Shown piece by piece: positions 7,655 through 13,478 of a stretch of 18,776 nt of DNA (its first letter is position 1; each line of letters opens with the position of its first letter). The stretch lies in the NCBI GenBank assembly GCA_040512755.1, contig JBEVEP010000355.1, positions 1-18,776 of the forward strand, read 5' to 3'. The DNA is from JBEVEP01 sp040512755. GTDB taxonomy: Bacteria > Pseudomonadota > Alphaproteobacteria > Rhizobiales > Rhizobiaceae. Made by a program: the position numbers and the translations under genes. The notes beneath the pieces are model-generated. The model did no database searches and was not told the DNA's origin. It was given only the letters and a program-made list of their open reading frames with translations.

Positions 7655-7731
7655 TGGCGCACCCGACAGGATTCGAACCTGTGACCTCTGCCTTCGGAGG
7701 GCAGCACTCTATCCAGCTGAGCTACGGGTGC
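7655..7731 (-). tRNA. tRNA-Arg(CCG)
   Basis: The minus strand folds into a complete cloverleaf. The acceptor stem is GCACCCG (7731-7725) paired with CGGGTGC, the D arm is GCTCAGCTGGATAGAGT, the anticodon stem is CTGCC/GGCAG with loop CTCCGAA, and the T arm is ACAGGTTCGAATCCTGT. The anticodon is CCG (complement of 7695-7697), which reads the Arg codon CGG. The discriminator is G and the CCA end is encoded (7657-7655). It is the only RNA gene I find in the window. The IS481 remnant abuts its 3' end. Confidence 0.97.
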
Positions 7732-7792
7732 CGGCCTGAACCGGGTATCGGCTCAGGGGATTCCTGACCCGAAGCATCTCCGGATCACGGGC

Positions 7793-7821
7793 TTCATATC
7801 CGATGCGATGCCGCGCATCAA
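7793..7821 (-). promoter_or_regulatory. Candidate sigma-70 promoter of the tRNA-Arg gene
   Basis: On the minus strand TTGATG (7821-7816) and TATGAA (7798-7793) are separated by exactly 17 nt and lie about 60 nt before the tRNA 5' end. The match to the housekeeping consensus is good for this GC-rich genome. Confidence 0.45.
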
Positions 7822-7963
7822 CCAAATCCTGCCGCTCTCATTTTCCGCGCGTGAGCTGGTTTCGGGCGGCTTGCTTAAGTTAGTCGGGCAACACGTGAAA
7901 ATCTGCCGAGAGAAGCGGGTTTTGGCGACGCACACTCGGTAGGAACGCGTTCTCGTGGCAACG

Positions 7964-8216
7964 CTATGAAGGCAGTCCCGCCTCCAGAAGGCCATCGCGA
8001 AGGTGCCGTTCGTCGCCCTCGCTCTGGTAGCTCTCCTTGGCAGCGAACCAGGCCGAAGAAAACTCGGGGAACCTGCTGAAGCACATTCGCTGGACAAGCC
8101 CGTGCCTGCTCAAATCTTCCTAACAGCGCATAGGAGGCCGCCCTATCCACGACCCATCCCTCAAAGTTACCTGTAAAGACTACATTCGGATCCGTAGGCC
8201 GCAATATCGACAGTGC
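7964..8216 (-). pseudogene. Decayed C-terminal fragment resembling a class III adenylate cyclase/TPR protein
   Basis: Two minus-strand frames, joined by a frameshift, give a TPR-like tail. From about 8216 the first reads SILRPTDPNVVFTGNFEGW and then AASYALLGRFEQARA...VLQQVPRVFFG. The second reads FAAKESYQSEGDERHLRDG, then LLEAGLPS and a stop at 7964. The pattern (L.PTDP, SYALLGRFE.A, then a final H...GL..AGLP) is that of the TPR end of rhizobial adenylate/guanylate cyclase-type proteins. There is no start, no cyclase domain and at least one frame change, so it is a relic. The identification is from memory of the family pattern and is moderate at best. The remaining sequence between the tRNA and nirV shows no other gene. 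Confidence 0.45.
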
Positions 8217-8259
8217 GGTCCTAGAGCCTCATCAAGGGAGCGGGAGTATTCACCGCGTC

Positions 8260-9093
8260 CTACCCTCGCACGAGCCGGAATCCCAGATTGTCCGGAGGCA
8301 GGCCGATGGCGCAGCCGCCGCTTTTTCCGTCGCGGATGAAATTCGACATGTACGTGCGGTGGAAGCCTTCGAGGACGTGCACGCCGCAATTGTCCACCCT
8401 TCTCTCGGCGGTCTTTCCGTCGCCTGAAATGGCTGATCGCTGATAACAGCTCGACGTCCATTCCCAGACATTGCCGGCCAGGTCGACAATGCCCTTGGAG
8501 TTCGCACCGAATGCGCCACGCGAGCGAGGCTCCGGGTCCGCCTTGCGGCCCATATCGACTTCGCGCTGGTAGCTTGAAAGCCAGCCGCGCGCGGGATTGC
8601 TCGGGTCTTCCTCCGAGGGCTCTACATCGGCGGTGAACCGCTCGCCGGCGGCAAATGCCCACTCTTCGTCAGTAGGCAGCCGCCAGCGTTCCCCGGTCGC
8701 CTCCGAATACCACGCGGCATAATCAGTCGCGTCGAGATAGCTCACGCCGGTGACGGGCACGTCACCGGTTCCGCGCGCATCGGCCGGTGCGCACGCCCCG
8801 TTACCCACACAGCGGCGATAATCGTTGAGACTAACCTGGTAGGTCATGATCGCGAGAGGTCTTTCGATCTCGACGAAGACGCGCGGAGCGGCCGTCGGCT
8901 GACCTTGTCGGAGAAATTCACCGGACTGAGGATGAGTGAACGAGCCTGGTGCAAGGATGACCACGGGGGCCGGCTGCAGGTCAGTTCGATTTGCGCTGGT
9001 GGCCGGCGCCAGGTTCTCCAATCCGAGCGCCGCCGCCGACAGCATGATAGCCCCCGCAAAGCCGAACAGCAGTTTGGGCCTGGCGAATGGCAT
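8260..9093 (-). CDS. nirV: NirV, formylglycine-generating-enzyme (SUMF1) fold protein
   Basis: The 277-residue protein has an N-terminal hydrophobic segment (LLFGFAGAIMLSAAALG), so it is exported or anchored. An FGE-sulfatase/SUMF1 domain follows: MTYQVSLNDYRRCV, DVPVTGVSYLDATDYAAWYS, RWRLPTDEEWAFAAG, GIVDLAGNVWEWTSSC and a C-terminal NLGFRLV. SUMF1-fold genes directly after nirK are called nirV; their exact role in nitrite reductase assembly or denitrification is unproven. The copper-binding cysteine pair of true FGE is not seen near the C-terminus (MSNFIRDG stands there), so sulfatase activation is unlikely. I chose the ATG at 9093, preceded by GGGGAAGG, over one seven codons upstream. It lies 60 nt after nirK on the same strand, with a strong hairpin between. 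Confidence 0.87.
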   Translation of the reverse strand: MPFARPKLLFGFAGAIMLSAAALGLENLAPATSANRTDLQPAPVVILAPGSFTHPQSGEFLRQGQPTAAPRVFVEIERPLAIMTYQVSLNDYRRCVGNGACAPADARGTGDVPVTGVSYLDATDYAAWYSEATGERWRLPTDEEWAFAAGERFTADVEPSEEDPSNPARGWLSSYQREVDMGRKADPEPRSRGAFGANSKGIVDLAGNVWEWTSSCYQRSAISGDGKTAERRVDNCGVHVLEGFHRTYMSNFIRDGKSGGCAIGLPPDNLGFRLVRG

Positions 9094-9111
9094 GATCCTT
9101 CCCCTCTGCAC

Positions 9112-9141
9112 CACGGCCCGGCGCCGTTCCGACGGGCCGTG
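9112..9141 (-). terminator. Intercistronic hairpin between nirK and nirV
   Basis: CACGGCCCG (9112-9120) and CGGGCCGTG (9133-9141) form a perfect 9-bp GC-rich stem with a 12-nt loop, 13 nt after the nirK stop. No T-run follows, so it is more likely an attenuator or mRNA 3'-end stabiliser that lowers nirV relative to nirK than a full terminator. Confidence 0.55.
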
Positions 9142-9153
9142 TTCCTGCGAACG

Positions 9154-10257
9154 TCAGTTCGATGCGATCGGTCTCGGTGCGTCGACCTGTTTCATCAGGT
9201 CATCATCCCATTCGCCTTCGACAGCAAAGTGGGCGGTGGCGCCGAGTTCGACGGCCTCGATGAGATTGTGGTTCACATAGGCGTAGATGCCGGGCTGCAG
9301 GAACGTATAGAGCGCTGCCCCGGCCGAACCGCCCCGGATGAACCACGTCTCGAGGTCCTTGGCGGGCGGGTTCGCGAACTTGCCTTCTTCCCAGACATAG
9401 TCGCCATGCCCGCCGATCAGGTGCGGCCGCGTATCACGGTTGGCCTGCGAGTGAACGATCAGGACCGTCTCGCCGACCTTGGCCTTCATCGCGTTCTCGC
9501 CGGTCAGCGCGCCTACCTTGCCGTTGAAGACGACATGCGTCGGGATCAGGCCGCGCATGGTGGCAAGAGTATCGGCGTAGCTGTCGCCCAACGATTCGAA
9601 CGTCTTGTAGTTTCCGGCCTCGTCGCGCGGAATGTAGAACTCGTTCTCGCCGACGTAGTAGATGTGATCGTAGCGCACGGGCTCGCCCTTCTCGTTCTTC
9701 AGCCCGTCGCGGGGCAGCACCATGACCGTCCCGCTCATGCCCGACACGACGTGCCAGGGGATCATACCCTCGGGCGCGCAGTGATAGACGAAGGTTCCGG
9801 TCCGCGTCGCCTTGAAGCGGAGCGTCACCTGCTCGCCGGGATTGATATGCGTCAGACCGCCCCCTCCAAGCGCGCCGGTGGCGGCGTGGAAGTCGATGTT
9901 ATGCGGCATTTCGTTGGTCTCGGGGTTGACCAGCGTCAGTTCGAGATAGTCGCCTTCGTGGACAACCATCATCGGGCCAGGGATCGAGCCATTGTAGGTC
10001 ATGCCCCTGAGCGTCGTTCCCTCGTCGTCAATGACGATCGGCTTTTCCTCGACCGTCATCGTGAACTCGACCACTTTTGGGCCACCCGTGGCAACCTGCT
10101 CGTGTTCATGCACGAACGGAGGCGCAACTAGTGCTACCTTCTGGCGTGGCAGGGCGGCGACTGCGGCGACCTGCGCCATTGCGGGACCCGTTGGTATCGC
10201 GGCCGCCGCGGCAGCCGCCATGGCTGCGCCGATGAGGGCTTCGCGTCGCGTAAGCAT
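9154..10257 (-). CDS. nirK: Copper-containing nitrite reductase NirK
   Basis: NirK reduces nitrite to nitric oxide in the periplasm as a homotrimer with two cupredoxin domains per subunit. The 367-residue precursor begins MLTRREALIGAA and ends its leader with GPAMAQ, a twin-arginine-type signal. All copper and catalytic ligands are visible with a constant offset of 24 from Alcaligenes numbering: type 1 His119, Cys160, His169 and Met174; type 2 His124, His159 and His330; catalytic Asp122 and His279. The ATG is preceded by AAAGGAG (10264-10270), an excellent ribosome binding site. An NnrR-type box lies at 10321-10334, about 70 nt upstream. nirV follows on the same strand. Pseudoazurin encoded nearby is the likely electron donor. 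Confidence 0.98.
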   Translation of the reverse strand: MLTRREALIGAAMAAAAAAAIPTGPAMAQVAAVAALPRQKVALVAPPFVHEHEQVATGGPKVVEFTMTVEEKPIVIDDEGTTLRGMTYNGSIPGPMMVVHEGDYLELTLVNPETNEMPHNIDFHAATGALGGGGLTHINPGEQVTLRFKATRTGTFVYHCAPEGMIPWHVVSGMSGTVMVLPRDGLKNEKGEPVRYDHIYYVGENEFYIPRDEAGNYKTFESLGDSYADTLATMRGLIPTHVVFNGKVGALTGENAMKAKVGETVLIVHSQANRDTRPHLIGGHGDYVWEEGKFANPPAKDLETWFIRGGSAGAALYTFLQPGIYAYVNHNLIEAVELGATAHFAVEGEWDDDLMKQVDAPRPIASN

Positions 10258-10294
10258 TTTTATCTCCTTTGAAGCGTCGTTGTCGACGGGGCCA

Positions 10295-10300
10295 CTCTAT
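10295..10300 (-). promoter_or_regulatory. Candidate -10 element of nirK
   Basis: ATAGAG on the minus strand lies 30 nt from the centre of the NnrR box, as expected for a class II activated promoter with the box at about -41.5. The predicted start of transcription is near 10286. Confidence 0.4.
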
Positions 10301-10320
10301 GCGCCTGCGCCGTCTGCTCT

Positions 10321-10334
10321 TTGTGCTGGCGCAA
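10321..10334 (-). promoter_or_regulatory. NnrR-type operator of nirK
   Basis: On the minus strand it reads TTGCG-CCAG-CACAA, the interrupted palindrome of Crp/Fnr-type NO regulators. One half-site is the same as in the two boxes between paz and nnrR. It is centred about 70 nt before the nirK ATG. Confidence 0.75.
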
Positions 10335-10449
10335 ATTGGCCGCGGGCACTTGCCTGGTGCGACAATTTGGACAGTCCTCGAATGAAGATGCCGCAAGAGG
10401 TGGGCAACCGACCGTGCCCGGCCATCAGCCATGCTCTGCCAGTCGGAAC

Positions 10450-10468
10450 TAACGCAAACAGGGCGTTA
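10450..10468 (-). terminator. Weak hairpin after nnrS
   Basis: TAACGC (10450-10455) and GCGTTA (10463-10468) can pair around a 7-nt loop, five bases after the nnrS stop. The stem is short and no U-tract follows, so termination is uncertain. Confidence 0.25.
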
Positions 10469-10473
10469 TCCGC

Positions 10474-11649
10474 TCAACGCAGTTTCGGCCGGGCGAGCGC
10501 AGGCCCGTATGCCAATACGAAGCCCAGAAAAGCGACCGCCCAGGCGCCGCCCGCGATCTGCATGAGCAGAAGATCCGGCGCGAACGCGCCGGCGACCCTG
10601 ACCAGAGCGGCAGTCATAATCATAGCGAAGATGAAACTCCCGACGCGGCCTGCCCGCAGCGGGCGACCGGTGTGCCCGAGCGTCGCCCTTATCATCACAG
10701 CGAGCGTCATTGCGCCGATAGCGCCGCTGCCGATTGCATGGATGCCAGCCGCTGCCGGGACGATTGCCGGAAACAGGATGGAAAGCGCCACTAGCATCAT
10801 GCCGATAGGAATGAAGGCGTAGGAGAAATGCAGGATCAGAACCAACGGATCGGCAAATGTGCGGTCGCCGGCCCAGCGGGCAAGCCGCACCACTTGCAGC
10901 GCGGCAGCGGCAGCGAGAGTGATTGCCGCGCCGCTCGCTTCGGGGAAGCCGCACCACGAAACCAGCGCCCCGGCGGAAATGGCGATGGCGCTTGTGTCGA
11001 AATGGCCGAAGGGAGCGGGAAGCCGTCCTGGGTTTTCGCGCGCCAGCCAGTTTCTCGTGAAGCTCGGGATGATGCGCCCCCCGATGATCATGATCAGGAG
11101 GAGCGCGGCACTCAGTCCGAGCCGCCGGCTGACATCGGAAATTCCGAACAGGTGGGCTTCCATGTGGAAACATATGTTTGCCACGAGCAGGATCGTGAGA
11201 GGAGCAAGCACCTTCAGGTTCCGCCAGTTGCGTCCTGATACGATCTCGCGCGCCGTCACAACCGCAACGGCCGCCAGGAAGGAGCAATCAATCGCCACCG
11301 CGACCTGCCACCCCAGGAATCCCGAGAAGAAGACGGCGATGCGCCCGGCGACCCAGAGCACCACCAACGCAAGCAGCGGCAGCCCCATAACCGGCAGCCG
11401 CCCGGTCCAGTTCGGGATCGCTGTCAGCAGAAACCCGGTCACGACCGCTGCAAGATAGCCGAACAGCATCTCATGCACGTGCCAGTCGACAGGCGCGAAA
11501 AGGCTGGATGTCTCGACAAGCCCGGAATAGGCCGGAACCCAGAAGAGAATGGATAGGCCGGCATAGGCGGAGCCGAGCAGAAAAAACGGTCGAAACCCAT
11601 AGGAAAGAATGGCCGGTCCTTCATAGGACCGGAATCTCGGAACGGCCAT
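10474..11649 (-). CDS. nnrS: NnrS family heme- and copper-associated membrane protein
   Basis: The 391-residue, very hydrophobic protein has about 12 predicted membrane helices. Conserved NnrS blocks are visible: YGFRPFFLLGSAYAGLSI, DWHVHEMLFGYLAAVVTGFL followed by LTAIPNWTG, NICFHMEAHLFG, GGRIIPSFTRNWL and HAIGSGAIGAMTLAVMIRAT. The conserved histidines fit the heme- and copper-binding described for Rhodobacter NnrS. The family protects cells against nitric oxide stress and is typically controlled by NnrR or related NO regulators. The ATG at 11649 follows AGGAG by six bases; longer in-frame starts upstream lie in sequence with no membrane or family features. It is 88 nt downstream of paz on the same strand, with a strong hairpin between, and no NnrR box of its own is visible. 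Confidence 0.94.
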   Translation of the reverse strand: MAVPRFRSYEGPAILSYGFRPFFLLGSAYAGLSILFWVPAYSGLVETSSLFAPVDWHVHEMLFGYLAAVVTGFLLTAIPNWTGRLPVMGLPLLALVVLWVAGRIAVFFSGFLGWQVAVAIDCSFLAAVAVVTAREIVSGRNWRNLKVLAPLTILLVANICFHMEAHLFGISDVSRRLGLSAALLLIMIIGGRIIPSFTRNWLARENPGRLPAPFGHFDTSAIAISAGALVSWCGFPEASGAAITLAAAAALQVVRLARWAGDRTFADPLVLILHFSYAFIPIGMMLVALSILFPAIVPAAAGIHAIGSGAIGAMTLAVMIRATLGHTGRPLRAGRVGSFIFAMIMTAALVRVAGAFAPDLLLMQIAGGAWAVAFLGFVLAYGPALARPKLR

Positions 11650-11674
11650 TCTTGTCTCCTCTGAGAATGAGATG

Positions 11675-11705
11675 ACCGGGCGAGCCTGCCCCAGGCCCGC
11701 CCGGT
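11675..11705 (-). terminator. Intercistronic hairpin between paz and nnrS
   Basis: ACCGGGCG (11675-11682) pairs with CGCCCGGT (11698-11705). Inside it GCCTG pairs with CAGGC around a 3-nt loop, with one mismatch between the two stems. The hairpin starts 25 nt before the nnrS ATG. No T-run follows, so partial termination or mRNA stabilisation of paz is more likely than complete termination. Confidence 0.55.
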
Positions 11706-11737
11706 CCGCGCCTGCACCGGAAACCGGCAGACTGCGC

Positions 11738-12181
11738 TTACTTTGCCGCGACCGCCTGGCCGAAGAGTTCGGCAAAGGCCGCCTTTGCTTTTCCCGTCTG
11801 CTTCACGGCCTTGGCTTCGTCGGCGTTTACCGGCTGGCCGACGACAATCAACGCGACCATGCCCATGCCGTAGTGCGGGGCGCATTTGACGCCGTAGACG
11901 CCTTCCTGATCGAGTGTCACGGAGAGTTCCTGGTTCATCTTGCTCTTGAACCCTTCCGCGCCTTCGGGGATCATGCCCTTGATCGTTTCGGCGTTGTGCG
12001 ACTTGTCGGACGGCGCGAACTTGATCGTGTCCCCCGGCGCCGCCTGCACGAGGTCGGGCTGGAAGACCATCGCGCCTTTCTCTCCCTTGTTGAGCATCTG
12101 GATGACGTGCTCTTCCGCCAAAGCGCCGCTCTGGAGAGCGAGAAGGCACAGCATGGCGGAGGCATAAGCGAAGGGTTTCAT
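11738..12181 (-). CDS. paz: Pseudoazurin, periplasmic type 1 copper protein
   Basis: Pseudoazurin is a small blue copper protein that carries electrons to NirK in the periplasm. The 147-residue precursor has a signal peptide (MKPFAYASAMLCLLALQSGA, cleaved after LA). The mature protein starts EEHVIQMLNKG. The copper ligands His62, Cys100, His103 and Met108 correspond exactly to His40, Cys78, His81 and Met86 of the mature family. I chose the ATG at 12181, preceded by AAAGGAAG. The same frame stays open to a GTG at 12397 through a vestigial copy of this gene's own 5' end (see the repeat entries). An NnrR box lies 63 nt upstream at 12245-12258. nnrS follows on the same strand. Confidence 0.95.
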   Translation of the reverse strand: MKPFAYASAMLCLLALQSGALAEEHVIQMLNKGEKGAMVFQPDLVQAAPGDTIKFAPSDKSHNAETIKGMIPEGAEGFKSKMNQELSVTLDQEGVYGVKCAPHYGMGMVALIVVGQPVNADEAKAVKQTGKAKAAFAELFGQAVAAK

Positions 12182-12320
12182 CGAATTCTTCCTTTCTTCC
12201 GGATCGCGTTGGCGCCTCAGTAGCGGAAAGGACGGCGCGCCAATTTGCGCTGGCGCAAAACTGGCGCTAGAAAGGACGACGCCTGCGCGGAGAGGATGGT
12301 CGGACTGCTTCGCGGCGCGC
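12117..12320. repeat. Left copy of a duplicated paz-nnrR promoter region
   Basis: This copy contains the functional paz start, an NnrR box (12245-12258) and then a relic of the nnrR 5' end. From 12268 on, TAGAAA is followed by a sequence like the nnrR leader, and 12305-12320 (CTGCTTCGCGGCGCGC) is identical to nnrR codons 25-30 at 12585-12600. The offset to the right copy is about 209-216 at paz and the box but 280 in the nnrR part, so roughly 70 nt of nnrR leader has been lost here. Confidence 0.8.
12245..12258 (-). promoter_or_regulatory. NnrR-type operator of paz
   Basis: The sequence TTGCG-CTGG-CGCAA is a perfect interrupted palindrome. Its centre is about 70 nt before the paz ATG. A TACTGA at 12216-12221 on the minus strand could be the -10, close to class II spacing. 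Confidence 0.78.
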
Positions 12321-12333
12321 ATTCCTAAGCCCA

Positions 12334-12600
12334 GGAAAGTGCTGCTCACCAAAGCGAAGAGGGACAACATCGCGGCGGCGTAAGCGAACGGTTTCACGGA
12401 TCATCCTTTCATTCGATGGTGATGTCAGGCTAACGGGAAGTGCGGCCGGCCAATTTGCGCTGACGCAAATTGGCGTTAGAAAAGAACGGCTCGATGGCCA
12501 GGAGGAAGGGCCGTGGCGCTTGACCGGTCGCTGATTGCTGGACTGCCGTTATTCGAAGGTCTCACCGCCGACGAGATGGACGAGCTGCTTCGCGGCGCGC
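12334..12600. repeat. Right copy of the duplicated paz-nnrR promoter region
   Basis: This copy contains a relic of the paz 5' end, an NnrR box (12455-12468) and the functional nnrR start. The relic, read on the minus strand from a GTG at 12397, encodes MKPFAYAAAMLSLFALVSST, about 14 of 18 residues identical to the real paz signal peptide. The flanks of the box also match the left copy on both sides. Confidence 0.8.
12455..12468 (+). promoter_or_regulatory. NnrR-type operator of nnrR
   Basis: The sequence TTGCG-CTGA-CGCAA is embedded in a longer palindrome from 12450 to 12473, with ten matching bases on each side of a 4-nt centre. It lies 52 nt before the nnrR centre-to-start distance expected for a class II site, consistent with autoregulation, and in the other direction it faces the vestigial paz start. 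Confidence 0.75.
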
Positions 12601-13211
12601 GTTCGGCCCGCTATCCCATGGACACGGCCGTGTTCGAACAGGAAGCGGAGGCACATTCCTTCTTCGTGCTGCTTGACGGGCATATTCGAGTCGTGCGCAC
12701 CACGCCGGACGGACACCAGGTGATCGTCAGATACATAAGCAAAGGTGAGGTTTTCGGGATCGCGGCGGCACTCGGCCGGACGACCTACCCGGCAAACGCC
12801 ATCGCGGCGGTGGATTGCGTGGTGCTGGTCTGGCCGCACGCGCTATGGCCGCATCTATCCGCCAGGTTTCCGGTGTTCGGCGCCAATACCTACAAGACGG
12901 TCGGCAGCAGGCTTCAGGAAACCCAGACCCGCGTCGTCGAGATGTCGACCGAGCAGGTCGAGCAGCGCGTCGCACATGCGCTGCTGCGCCTCGTGAACCA
13001 GACCGGGCGGAAAACGGCCAGCGGCATTGAGATCGACTTTCCGATATCGCGCCAGGACATCGCCGAAATGACCGGCACGACGCTGCATACCGTCAGCCGC
13101 CTGCTGAGCGCTTGGGAAGAAAAAGGGATCGTTGTCAGCGGTCGCCAGAGGGTGACAGTGGTCGATCCGCACCGGCTGGTCGAGCTTTCGGAAGGCCGGA
13201 AAGATAAATGA
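12513..13211 (+). CDS. nnrR: NnrR, Crp/Fnr-family nitric-oxide-responsive regulator
   Basis: NnrR activates nirK, nor and related genes when NO is present. The 232-residue protein has an N-terminal cyclic-nucleotide-binding-like domain (LFEGLTADEMDELL, then SFFVLLDGHIRVVRTTPDGH, FGIAAALG) and a C-terminal winged helix with ISRQDIAEMTGTTLHTVSRL as the helix-turn-helix (about 179-198). It lacks the N-terminal cysteine cluster of oxygen-sensing Fnr. The recognition helix has His192 where E. coli FNR has Glu209, while Ser195 and Arg196 are kept, which fits TTGCG rather than TTGAT half-sites. The start is GTG with AGGAGG seven bases upstream. An NnrR box precedes it. It is transcribed away from paz and converges on the DUF1858 gene, with one base between the stops. 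Confidence 0.93.
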   Translation: MALDRSLIAGLPLFEGLTADEMDELLRGARSARYPMDTAVFEQEAEAHSFFVLLDGHIRVVRTTPDGHQVIVRYISKGEVFGIAAALGRTTYPANAIAAVDCVVLVWPHALWPHLSARFPVFGANTYKTVGSRLQETQTRVVEMSTEQVEQRVAHALLRLVNQTGRKTASGIEIDFPISRQDIAEMTGTTLHTVSRLLSAWEEKGIVVSGRQRVTVVDPHRLVELSEGRKDK

Positions 13212-13212
13212 C

Positions 13213-13428
13213 CTAACACGTTTGTAGGATCGCTCTCTGCAGCTCCGCAACGACGGCAGACTGATCGAGGTGATGCGACCGGCAGGCCTCGGCAACAGTA
13301 TGGAAAATGCCGATCGGACATCCGACGCACAGCATCTGACGCCTGATCACCACTGAGATGGTAGACGGCCATGTTCGCATCATCTCATCGACATTCAGGT
13401 CGGCAACAGACGTAGGACAGTTTGGCAA
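13213..13428 (-). CDS. DUF1858 domain protein, small redox-disulfide protein
   Basis: The 71-residue protein shows the DUF1858 pattern: an N-terminal SVADLNVDEMMRTWPSTISV, then the CxxC block MLCVGCPIGIFHTVAEAC, and a short C-terminal helix. The domain is described as a hybrid-cluster-protein-associated redox disulfide domain and is related to the N-terminal part of ScdA/YtfE-type proteins that repair Fe-S or di-iron sites after NO stress. Genes of this type lie near nnrR or nor genes in rhizobia. The start is a TTG preceded by GGAG seven bases upstream; no ATG lies further upstream in the frame. A degenerate NnrR-type box at 13479-13492 lies about 57 nt before the start. Confidence 0.8.
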   Translation of the reverse strand: MPNCPTSVADLNVDEMMRTWPSTISVVIRRQMLCVGCPIGIFHTVAEACRSHHLDQSAVVAELQRAILQTC

Positions 13429-13478
13429 AAGATCGCTCCAGTAGGAGACGAGAGTGGTCCGGCCGCCCAGTATCGTCG

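Noticed and set aside
7655..7731. tRNA-Arg as an att site for an integrated island
   Set aside because: I found no second copy of the tRNA 3' end and no tyrosine recombinase gene in the window, so a site-specific integration cannot be shown.
8905..10131. A 408-codon open frame on the plus strand
   Set aside because: It is antisense to nirK, whose copper ligands are all present on the other strand. The frame has no family motif and results from high GC content.
10466..11287. 273-codon open frames on both strands within nnrS (also 10001-10822 on the plus strand)
   Set aside because: They overlap the well-supported nnrS and nirK genes and read as Arg/Ala/Ser-rich sequence without motifs.
11439..12149. 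A 236-codon minus-strand frame overlapping paz and nnrS
   Set aside because: It is an alternative frame of paz, which has exact pseudoazurin ligand spacing. The protein is Arg/Gly-rich and has no family.
12245..12468. A CRISPR or multi-copy operator array suggested by the repeated TTGCG palindromes
   Set aside because: There are only two copies here, each within a larger promoter duplication, and no regular spacers.
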